A program made the position numbers and the translations under genes. The notes beneath the pieces were generated by a model that did no database searches, had not been told where the DNA came from, and saw only the letters and a list, made by a program, of their open reading frames with translations. DNA of 64,000 nucleotides. Origin: Aureispira sp. CCB-E (GTDB lineage: Bacteria > Bacteroidota > Bacteroidia > Chitinophagales > Saprospiraceae). Every line of letters starts with the position of its first letter. The stretch's first letter is position 1. The stretch is from NCBI RefSeq assembly GCF_031326345.1, contig NZ_CP133671.1:496001-560000 (forward strand). The letters are read 5' to 3'. This document shows positions 24,921 through 32,542 of the stretch, piece after piece.

Positions 24921-27620
24921 ATGAGACCATTTATCTTCTGTTTGTTTCTATTTTCTTTTTTTTATCCATCCTTACATGCGCAAAAAACAGCAAGCATAAA
25001 TGGGAGTGTTGTGGACGAAGAAGGACGACCTCTGATTGCCGCTACGGTTGTTTTGTTGCATTTGCCCGATTCTAGTTTTTCTTCGTATGGTTTGACCAAC
25101 GACGCTGGAAAATTTCAATTATCAGCTAAGAGGGATAGTACGTATTTGTTGCAAATAAGTTATTTGGGTTATCGTGCCTACTCCAAAACATTGTTACTCG
25201 CAACAGATACTTTGTTAGGAGTTGTGAAAATGGAGGCGGCAAATACTTTGTTGGATGGGGTAGAAGTTACAGCCGAACACCTTCCTGTTCAGATGAAAGG
25301 AGATACACTGTCTTTCAATTCTGCCGCATTTAATGTTCGGACACATGATGATGTAGAAAGCTTATTGAAACAATTGCCAGGCTTAGAGATTGATCCCAAT
25401 GGAGTGATTACCATGAATGGCAAAAAAGTAACCGAAATCCTAGTAGACGGGAAGACTTTTTTTGGTGATAATGCTCAAGCTGCTCTTAAAAACTTATCCG
25501 CAGATGCGATTAAGAACATCGATATTACCGATACCAAAAAAAATAAACAAGGAGTTGAAACAACAGAGGATGAAAAAACAATTGATCTCAAACTCAAGGA
25601 GTCTGCTAAAACAGGGTTAATAGGAAATGTTGAATTGGGATATGGCTACACGTTACCGCCAAGGGTTGTGAAAAACTTGCCTGCGGAGTTGGGAAACCAT
25701 CGATACAAAGGAGTGGTAAGCCTTAATTATTTCAACCCTAAATTTCGCACAACCCTGTTTGGTAATATTAACAATGTGAATGAATCAGGGCAAATAGATC
25801 CCGTGGGTGATATGAGGGGGGCTTCTAATAATTTGCGCCCAGGAATTATTCGATCTATAACATCTGGAATGAATATGAATATCTTTGCTTCTGAAAAAAC
25901 AGAGTTAGGGTTGACGTATTATTATAATAATAGTTTGACAACCATTGAAAGAAACAGTTATAGAGAATCTGTATTGCCCAACAATGAGTACATAAGAAAT
26001 AGCATAGAGCAAAACTTATCCTATCCACAAATGCATTTTTTATTTGCTAGTATCAAGCATCAAATAGATTCTTCTCAGCAAATAAGTTTTCGATGTCGGA
26101 CAAGATACCAGATTGGAGGCAACAAAAGATCCATCAATGAGGAAACATTAGGAAGCAATGACTCTTTGGAGAATAGACTTAACCAAGCCTATGTCTCCGA
26201 GTCCATGCGTTTTTCGATTGCTCCTTCTTTAAATTACCAAAAAGAATTTCAGAAAAAAGGTCGAGAATTGGTTGTTAATATAGCCTCTGATTTTACTTTT
26301 AATAATAACGATTCTGAAAACAACTCCTTAACAGAGTTGTATAATGACAATGGGGTGTTAAAGGTTGTGGATACGTTACAACAAGAACAAATTGGTATGG
26401 GGGATAAACAGAATTACAATGGAAATATAACGTTTCGAGAACCAATTGGAACATCCAATAAGTTGTACTTTAAGCTCTTGGGAGGAATTAAAAACGAACA
26501 GAATGGTCAAACTGCTTATGATATAATGGGGCAGCAACGAATTGAAAATACTGCTTTTTCAGATGCTTATTGGAGGCATTATAATTATCAAGAACTAAAT
26601 ATTACCTTCAAACGAAAAGTAGAAGCTTATCAGCTAAACATTGGTTTGGGTGTCAAGCGAAGTGCCTTAGAAGGTGTCGTAGCTTCCGCTTCAAGTCCAG
26701 TTATTCAAGCGTTTTATTTCCCAACAGGTAACTTTAGATTTCGGTATTACATCTCCAAAAGCAAAAAAATAACATTGACCTATCGGACTCGTTTTTCTGA
26801 GCCTCAGTTGCAACAACTACAACCGATTATTAACAACCAAAATCCCTTGGTATTGAGAATAGGAAACCCCGATTTGCAACCTGAATATCATCATAATATT
26901 CGGATTCGATTGGATTGGTGGGAACAATTGACTTTTACCAACTTCTATACCAGTTTAAATTTTAACTTAACACAAAATACAATTATCCAAGCCCAAACAT
27001 TTGACGAAAATCTTAGAGCTATTTATCAACCTATCAATGATGGTCTGACTTATCGAGCAGGGATACATTTTGGTTATAATACTATTTTCAAAAAACTACA
27101 AATGAAGGTAGCTTTGCGAGGAGGAGCAAGTCTAAATCAACGTCCTCTTATGTTGAATGGGATTTTGACGGAGCAACTCAATCACGATTATAATGCAAGC
27201 TTAACACTAAGTAATAAAAAGAAAAAAATTGTAGACATTTTAGCTACCGCCAAACTAGTAGTTGGAAATGCTTTGTATGCCAATAATAGTGAATTAAATG
27301 TTTCTTATATCAATCACAGTTACGCTGCGAAAGTTCGAGTAACGATTGCCAAAAAATGGAACTTGACCAGTAATTTTGAGTATAAGATTTATACCAATAC
27401 AGGATATGGCGATGCGATTGCAGTACCTATTTGGACGGCAGGAATCAACCGAACATTTTTGAAAGACAATGTGTTGAAAATTGAGCTGATGGGAGAAAAT
27501 TTACTTAATGAAGCTTTGCAAGTAAATCGCTATAATCAAGATGGTGTCATATCCGAACATCAATCGATTCTCCTAGGGCGTTATGTGATGCTGAAAATAA
27601 AATACCAAATTAAGAATTAG
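24921..27620 (+). CDS. Outer-membrane beta-barrel protein 2
   Basis: An 899-residue paralogue of barrel 1 with the same order: signal peptide (cleavage LHA before Gln-21), regulatory-like beta-sandwich (GSVVDEEGRPLIAATVVLLH), plug-like domain with ILVDGKTFFGDN, and barrel. It ends at LKIKYQIKN, closer to a normal terminal strand than its two paralogues, which carry extra tails. It lacks the G/D-rich stretch found in barrel 1 after the first barrel strands. Its 3' end overlaps the convergent response-regulator gene by 11 bp. Likely an outer-membrane transporter or export partner; the cargo is unknown. Confidence 0.88.
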   Translation: MRPFIFCLFLFSFFYPSLHAQKTASINGSVVDEEGRPLIAATVVLLHLPDSSFSSYGLTNDAGKFQLSAKRDSTYLLQISYLGYRAYSKTLLLATDTLLGVVKMEAANTLLDGVEVTAEHLPVQMKGDTLSFNSAAFNVRTHDDVESLLKQLPGLEIDPNGVITMNGKKVTEILVDGKTFFGDNAQAALKNLSADAIKNIDITDTKKNKQGVETTEDEKTIDLKLKESAKTGLIGNVELGYGYTLPPRVVKNLPAELGNHRYKGVVSLNYFNPKFRTTLFGNINNVNESGQIDPVGDMRGASNNLRPGIIRSITSGMNMNIFASEKTELGLTYYYNNSLTTIERNSYRESVLPNNEYIRNSIEQNLSYPQMHFLFASIKHQIDSSQQISFRCRTRYQIGGNKRSINEETLGSNDSLENRLNQAYVSESMRFSIAPSLNYQKEFQKKGRELVVNIASDFTFNNNDSENNSLTELYNDNGVLKVVDTLQQEQIGMGDKQNYNGNITFREPIGTSNKLYFKLLGGIKNEQNGQTAYDIMGQQRIENTAFSDAYWRHYNYQELNITFKRKVEAYQLNIGLGVKRSALEGVVASASSPVIQAFYFPTGNFRFRYYISKSKKITLTYRTRFSEPQLQQLQPIINNQNPLVLRIGNPDLQPEYHHNIRIRLDWWEQLTFTNFYTSLNFNLTQNTIIQAQTFDENLRAIYQPINDGLTYRAGIHFGYNTIFKKLQMKVALRGGASLNQRPLMLNGILTEQLNHDYNASLTLSNKKKKIVDILATAKLVVGNALYANNSELNVSYINHSYAAKVRVTIAKKWNLTSNFEYKIYTNTGYGDAIAVPIWTAGINRTFLKDNVLKIELMGENLLNEALQVNRYNQDGVISEHQSILLGRYVMLKIKYQIKN

Positions 27621-28320
27621 CTTTTTCTACTAAAAAATGATACCCAACTCCTCGAAGGGTTATAATTTTGATGTGTTTATCTTTCTTTAGATACCCCCGC
27701 AGTTTGGTAATATAAACATCCAATGTTCGAGAATTAAAAAAAGAGTCATCGCCCCAGACCTGATCCAATATATCTTGGCGGTTAATGGTTTGATTGATAT
27801 TGTGGGCAAATAACTTGAGCAATTCTACCTCCTTGTGTGATAACGAAATGTTTTCGCCATCAAGGTGTTGCATACTATACTTATGGGTAAAAAAAGTGAA
27901 ATCACCAATGCGGATTTCATAGTTGTTGGTTGCCTCAGTTGCTGTTTTTTTAGAGGTTAATAATAAAAGATTTTCAATTCGAACAATCAACTCCTCGATA
28001 CTACAAGGCTTTCGGATATAGTCATTGGCTCCAATTTTAAAGCCTTTCAAAACGTCATCTGTTTGGTCTTTGGCTGTAAGATACAAGATTGGAATGGTTG
28101 GATTGGCTGCTTTGATCATTTGTCCAATCTCAAATCCATCCTTATTCGGTAGCATTATATCTAAGACGCAGATGTCTGGTTCAAAGGCAAGAAATTCTTC
28201 TTCGGCAAAGCGACCATCTCGAACCAAGCAAACCTCATAGCCACGACTTTCTAAACTTTCTTTGATGATTTTAGATAAAAAAATCTCATCTTCCACATAA
28301 AAGATTTTTATTGCGCTCAT
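27610..28320 (-). CDS. OmpR-family response regulator
   Basis: A 236-residue two-component regulator. Receiver domain (1-120) with acidic pair ED at 10-11, phospho-acceptor Asp-54 in CVLDIMLPNKDG, Thr-82 and Lys-104 (YIRKPCS). The C-terminal winged helix (about 135-235) has the recognition region FNSRTLDVYITKLRGYL and ends RGVGYHFLVE, typical of OmpR/PhoB DNA-binding domains. The start codon overlaps the end of the kinase gene by 4 bp (ATGA), so the two are translationally coupled, kinase first. Its likely targets are the two TYAAC 10-bp-repeat operators in this window; OmpR-family proteins bind such tandem direct repeats as head-to-tail dimers. Confidence 0.95.
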   Translation of the reverse strand: MSAIKIFYVEDEIFLSKIIKESLESRGYEVCLVRDGRFAEEEFLAFEPDICVLDIMLPNKDGFEIGQMIKAANPTIPILYLTAKDQTDDVLKGFKIGANDYIRKPCSIEELIVRIENLLLLTSKKTATEATNNYEIRIGDFTFFTHKYSMQHLDGENISLSHKEVELLKLFAHNINQTINRQDILDQVWGDDSFFNSRTLDVYITKLRGYLKKDKHIKIITLRGVGYHFLVEKANS

Positions 28321-29837
28321 GTTGTTGAATATTTAGGAAGTGAAATAGTGAATTGACTGCCTTCGCCTTCTTGGCTCCGAACCGTAACCGTTCCGTGATG
28401 TTGTTGTATGATATTAGAAACATAATTCAGCCCCAAACCATATCCTTTGACATTGTGTTGATTCCCTTTGGGAACTCTAAAAAACTTGTCAAAAATTTGA
28501 TTCAAGTATGCCTCAGGAATTCCAATACCATTATCACTAACAACAATATTAGTTTGAGTTGGCGTATTAAAAACCTCTATTTGAATTTGGGACGGACGAG
28601 CAGCTTTGTATTTTAACGCATTGTCAATCAAGTTGTAAATAACATTGGTTAAATGAATTTTGTCTGCACGTACCAATAAACTTGCTTCTTGAAATGAAAT
28701 TTCTAACTGCGCATTTTCTTGCTCTAATTGTAGTTGCAACGAATTAGAAATTGTTTGCAACAATGGTGCAATTGGAAAAACTTCGTAGTTGATTTTTAGA
28801 GCATCTTGTTCAAACAAGGAAGTTTTTAAAACTTTTTCTACTAAAATGGATAATCGATTGAGCTCATTTTTAGAAATGGTCAAGTATTCTTTTGTTCGTT
28901 CGGGATTGTCTAGACCATTAAAACTTTCGAGGGCTTCTAATGCTGCCGATACTGTGAAAATAGGTGTTCTTAACTCGTGGGTAATATTGCTAATTAAGTC
29001 ATTCTTAATGGTAACCAATCTATTTTGTTCCTTTAAGCTGTTTAGCATGTAGTAAAAAGAAGCGGTGATGACAGTTAATAGCAGCAGGCTCATGAAAATT
29101 TCCAACCACATTTTTTTTAAGAGAAAAAAAGCAGCATAATCGAGTTCCAGTCTATATTTTCCTCCTGTTGCTGTTTCTGTAAAAAAGCGATCGTTCATCA
29201 TGTCTTGGGTATTAATAGAATCTTCAAGGGCATGAATTTGATAACGTATAGGCAATTGAGCAAGTTTTAATTCTTGTTCTAATTTAGAACTAACGAGATT
29301 GGTGTCTAGAGAGAATACTTCCAAAAATTGCAACTGACTAGATGAAATATTCTCAAAGAATGAATCGGAACTTTCAGAAACAAAGTCTATGTCTGTACTA
29401 ATGGTAATTTGCGTATTTTGAGAGTCAATAGAATAAAAGCTGCTATCCTCTTGCTCGAATGTGATTTCGACATCTTGATGTTCTTGCTTGCTTTTGAAAA
29501 TAAATTGCTTAGCACCTGTCTTTTTTTCAATGGTTTTGAACTCATGAGGAACGCTATCTCCAAATGTTCGCTTAATGATGGATTGGATGTGTTCTTGTTT
29601 GTCTGTAAAACTACTAGAATCTGTTACTTCAGAGATGGTTGCAAAAATTAGTTTGGAAAAACTCTTTTCCTCGATGCCTTTGATTGATTTTAGCCACAAA
29701 AAACTCACTTCAGTTTCCAATTCTTCTTGTTTATCTTGATAGATGTTTTGTAGCCAAACGCCTAAAAATGCAATCAAAAAAAGAAGGCTAATACTGAAGA
29801 AAATAGTCGATTTTTTATATTGTTTCTCAAAATTCAT
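28317..29837 (-). CDS. Sensor histidine kinase
   Basis: A 506-residue membrane kinase partnered with the downstream regulator. TM1 at about 11-31, a periplasmic sensor region of about 210 residues with no recognised fold, TM2 at about 243-263, then a HisKA domain with phospho-acceptor His-287 in ITHELRTPIF, and the ATPase domain: N box LTNVIYNLIDNALKYK, G1 VVSDNGIGIP, F box FDKFFRVP, G2 GYGLGLNYV. No HAMP or PAS domain is evident between TM2 and HisKA. One of the two 35-bp operators lies 41 bp upstream of the start, so the system probably controls itself. The signal sensed is unknown; a cell-envelope cue is plausible given the targets. Confidence 0.95.
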   Translation of the reverse strand: MNFEKQYKKSTIFFSISLLFLIAFLGVWLQNIYQDKQEELETEVSFLWLKSIKGIEEKSFSKLIFATISEVTDSSSFTDKQEHIQSIIKRTFGDSVPHEFKTIEKKTGAKQFIFKSKQEHQDVEITFEQEDSSFYSIDSQNTQITISTDIDFVSESSDSFFENISSSQLQFLEVFSLDTNLVSSKLEQELKLAQLPIRYQIHALEDSINTQDMMNDRFFTETATGGKYRLELDYAAFFLLKKMWLEIFMSLLLLTVITASFYYMLNSLKEQNRLVTIKNDLISNITHELRTPIFTVSAALEALESFNGLDNPERTKEYLTISKNELNRLSILVEKVLKTSLFEQDALKINYEVFPIAPLLQTISNSLQLQLEQENAQLEISFQEASLLVRADKIHLTNVIYNLIDNALKYKAARPSQIQIEVFNTPTQTNIVVSDNGIGIPEAYLNQIFDKFFRVPKGNQHNVKGYGLGLNYVSNIIQQHHGTVTVRSQEGEGSQFTISLPKYSTT

Positions 29838-29877
29838 ACAACAAGATACATAAGATATTAATGCCGTGTCGAATTTG

Positions 29878-29912
29878 TTAACCTTATTTAACCTTACTCA
29901 ACTTGACTTAAC
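29878..29912 (-). promoter_or_regulatory. Four-unit TYAAC operator upstream of the kinase gene
   Basis: On the plus strand TTAAC (29878), TTAAC (29888), TCAAC (29898) and TTAAC (29908) occur at exact 10-bp steps, each followed by five variable bases. The site lies 41 bp upstream of the kinase start and its last unit overlaps the stop codon of the preceding minus-strand gene. An almost identical site is found at 31468. Helical phasing on one DNA face fits binding by the OmpR-type regulator. Inferred autoregulation. Confidence 0.7.
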
Positions 29913-31281
29913 GTTCGAGAATGTAGCGATTTTGTTGGCTATTGTAAACAAAGGTATGTTTTTCTTGCCCAGAAGTTTGTATCAGTTCTTTAACACCATC
30001 ATTGTCTACATCTTCAAAATGAATGGTATATTCTAATCCGATAGGCGTGCCATTATTAGGGCTTGGAGTAGGAGGCTGATTGGTACAAGAGGTATAGCGA
30101 TTTTTATGGCTATAAATTAATTGCCCAACTTTAGATTGAAAAGAGAGAATGCGGTACGTTTTGGTACAACCATTTTTTTCAGGCTGTATTTGCTCATCTA
30201 TAATTTCGTCTATACCATCTCCATTGACATCGACAATATGTTGTGCAGAAAAATGCTCAGAAACGTATAAAATGCCTGCTATTTTCCATGCCAGACCATC
30301 ACAAACGATTTTAATTGCTTTTCGCCTGACTGGACTTTGGTTATGGTGTTGAAATGTATTGGTATAAAAGAGATAATCAATTTGATCTTTATTAGAAAAA
30401 TTAGCCTTATAGACCCCTTCAATATCAAAGTATTGTTTAGCATTTTTGTTGATGTGTTGATGTGCAAGACGAACGGCTGGATGCCGAATATCAATGACAT
30501 TGTTCTCAAAAGCCAATGCATTGCAAGAGGCTTGTATCGGTTCTATAAACTGTTTGCTTCCTTGATGGTAAAATAGTTGAATGGAAGAACTGTCAATGCT
30601 TGCTTGTTGAATGACTGTTTCTTGAGAATGCCCTCCTTGAAATTTTTTTACAAATCGTTTCTCTATGATGTAAGGTTCTGTCGGGTGTTCTATTAAATTT
30701 AATTGATAACGGATAAACGGTAAACCCATAGATTGTTGATAAAGACTCCAATCAATATCTTGACAATGATGTTGTTCACTTTTTTGATACAAAACATCAA
30801 GGTGATCTTGTTGAAAGGAGGCAATAGCACAGCCATCAATACATTGTTGATTAACATAAGAAAAACTATAGACCAATTCCAATAGACCATCTCCAGTAAC
30901 GTCTATAAAATTTCTTTCAGATAGATGAATACCAGGAGGGAGGTTGTCTTGTCCAACAATTTGCCACTGTGACTGTTGGCAAACCAATTTAAAGATTTGA
31001 CGTTTGGTCGTTGTTCCTTTGGTTGTTTGTTCTTTTAGCCACAAAACACAATCCATTTGTTCCTTTTGAGAAAAAGCTCCTGTTATTACTCCTCCAATTT
31101 GAAGCCCTTGATGTTGTGTCGTGGAAATAATTTCTTGAAGCAACAGCCCCAACTCTTGTTCAGAAGGAGGAGTACAAGAACGCTGAGGAACCTGTCCCTG
31201 ACTTAGCAAAATATTAGGAAAGTAGCTAAGAACAGTTGTTAAAAAGAAATAAAAAATAAATCGATAGAGACTTAATTTCAT
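29908..31281 (-). CDS. Exported protein with DxDG calcium-type repeats
   Basis: The ATG at 31281 is chosen because it directly precedes the signal peptide (LYRFIFYFFLTTVLSY, cleavage LLS before Gln); an in-frame start at 31299 adds six residues. The 457-residue chain contains three motifs like those of FG-GAP/VCBS-type repeats: DVTGDGLLELVYS, DVNGDGIDEIIDE and DVDNDGVKELIQT, spaced through the protein with two similar halves (CVLWLKEQ..KLVCQQSQWQIVG and FYTNTFQ..KIVCDGLAWKIAG). These loops bind calcium in related proteins. No T9SS signal at the C-terminus, so periplasmic or outer-membrane-associated. It precedes the kinase gene on the same strand by 70 bp, with an operator between them. It might be a sensory partner; inference only. 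Confidence 0.72.
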   Translation of the reverse strand: MKLSLYRFIFYFFLTTVLSYFPNILLSQGQVPQRSCTPPSEQELGLLLQEIISTTQHQGLQIGGVITGAFSQKEQMDCVLWLKEQTTKGTTTKRQIFKLVCQQSQWQIVGQDNLPPGIHLSERNFIDVTGDGLLELVYSFSYVNQQCIDGCAIASFQQDHLDVLYQKSEQHHCQDIDWSLYQQSMGLPFIRYQLNLIEHPTEPYIIEKRFVKKFQGGHSQETVIQQASIDSSSIQLFYHQGSKQFIEPIQASCNALAFENNVIDIRHPAVRLAHQHINKNAKQYFDIEGVYKANFSNKDQIDYLFYTNTFQHHNQSPVRRKAIKIVCDGLAWKIAGILYVSEHFSAQHIVDVNGDGIDEIIDEQIQPEKNGCTKTYRILSFQSKVGQLIYSHKNRYTSCTNQPPTPSPNNGTPIGLEYTIHFEDVDNDGVKELIQTSGQEKHTFVYNSQQNRYILER

Positions 31282-31467
31282 GTAAAAAAAGTTAATCATA
31301 AAGTTTACCTGTGACTAATAAACTACCTGTTTTTTAGTAGACTATCACCTAAGATACAAAGTATGTATTGAAAATAGTGCCAAGCCGTCTAAACTTGTTT
31401 TCATTTTTTAGTTCTCTGAAAAAATTTGCAAAAAATAAAGGTCTATAGTATCCCTAAAAATGCTGTT

Positions 31468-31522
31468 TTAACCTTAATTAACTTTATTCAACACCCCTTA
31501 ACTTTTCTTCCCTCTACCTTTG
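31468..31522 (+). promoter_or_regulatory. Four-unit TYAAC operator and promoter before the GLPGLI gene
   Basis: TTAAC (31468), TTAAC (31478), TCAAC (31488) and TTAAC (31498) repeat at exact 10-bp steps, matching the site before the kinase gene almost base for base. TACCTTTG (31515-31522) fits the TAnnTTTG -7 box and starts 17 bp after the start of the last unit, so the operator covers the -33 region. This geometry suits an activator contacting polymerase. The leader to the GLPGLI start would be about 140 nt. The rest of this 387-bp divergent gap is AT-rich with no other clear feature; the divergent DxDG-repeat gene may share the site. Confidence 0.72.
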
Positions 31523-31668
31523 TAAGGTCGAATAGCTGCACGAATTATAAACAAGTAGTTTGGCTATTCAATGGCTGTTTGTTGGCAAAATGATCGACAC
31601 AAGATGCTCAAGAGTAAATTAAGCAGCCTACAGATAATTCAATCATAAACTTATAAAATCAACTAAGA

Positions 31669-32442
31669 ATGAAGTCATTATTTGCAAGCGTACTTTTATT
31701 ATTATTAATCAGTCCAGCTTTTTCACAAAATACAGAAGGAACCATCCATTATACAGAAACCATACAATTAGATATCAATTTAGAGGAATTAAAAAACCTT
31801 CCAGAAGAAATGAAGGCACAAATACCAACAGAGCAGTCTTCTCAAAATGTACTAACCTTTCATCCAGAGGCATCTTTGTATACCAATAGTCCAGAAGAGA
31901 CAGAGCAAGATATATCCTATCAAGATGGGGATTCAGATATTGATTTTGAAATAAAAATGGAAGTTCCAGAAAGTGCTTATTTCTACAACATTAAGAATCG
32001 ATCTTCTATAGAAAGCCGAGAGCTATTTGGAAAAAAATTCCTAATTGGCGAAACCAAACCTGAAAAATGGAAAATAACAAAAGAAACAAAGGAAATATTG
32101 GGTTATACCTGTACTAAAGCTACCACAACTTCTTCAGAAGATGGAGAAACGGTAGAAGCTTGGTTTACTAATGCTATTCCTGTAGAAGTGGGACCTAGTA
32201 GTTTTCATGGGTTACCTGGTGCAATTCTAAGTGTCCGTATGAAAGATGGTACCTATAAGATTGATGCGACTAAAGTAGAATTTAAAAAAGTAGATCGAAA
32301 AGAAATTGTCGCCCCTAAAAAAGGTAAAAAAGTAACGGCTGCTCAATTCAAAGAAATTGTAGAACAAAAACAAAAAGAAATGGCGGATGAATATGGTGGA
32401 GATGGCAATATTATTATTCAAACCGAAACAATTGAACGATAA
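31669..32442 (+). CDS. GLPGLI family protein
   Basis: A 257-residue exported protein with a signal peptide ending AFS before Gln-20. The family name motif appears as FHGLPGAIL near residue 183, preceded by the typical KEILGYTCTKATT and VEAWFTNAIPVEVGP. The beta-rich fold is probably periplasmic. The family occurs across Bacteroidota, commonly beside genes for CarboxypepD_reg/plug barrels like the one 100 bp downstream here; its molecular role is not established. The gene has its own operator and promoter. A strong hairpin between it and the barrel gene may end or weaken the transcript. Confidence 0.9.
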   Translation: MKSLFASVLLLLLISPAFSQNTEGTIHYTETIQLDINLEELKNLPEEMKAQIPTEQSSQNVLTFHPEASLYTNSPEETEQDISYQDGDSDIDFEIKMEVPESAYFYNIKNRSSIESRELFGKKFLIGETKPEKWKITKETKEILGYTCTKATTTSSEDGETVEAWFTNAIPVEVGPSSFHGLPGAILSVRMKDGTYKIDATKVEFKKVDRKEIVAPKKGKKVTAAQFKEIVEQKQKEMADEYGGDGNIIIQTETIER

Positions 32443-32471
32443 ACCATAACCAATAATAGCTTGTGCTTTTG

Positions 32472-32513
32472 AGTGATAGATCATGCAGTGTAAAAGCTGC
32501 ATGCTATCACTTT
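32472..32513 (+). terminator. Hairpin between the GLPGLI gene and barrel 3
   Basis: AGTGATAG-AT-CATGCAG pairs with CTGCATG-CTATCACT, a 15-bp stem with a 2-nt bulge and an 8-nt loop, followed by only TTT and then AATTC. The U-tract is weak, so it may be a partial terminator or an mRNA-stabilising hairpin that sets the ratio of GLPGLI protein to barrel. Confidence 0.65.
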
Positions 32514-32542
32514 AATTCACCTTATCAATCCTCTTCTTAATT

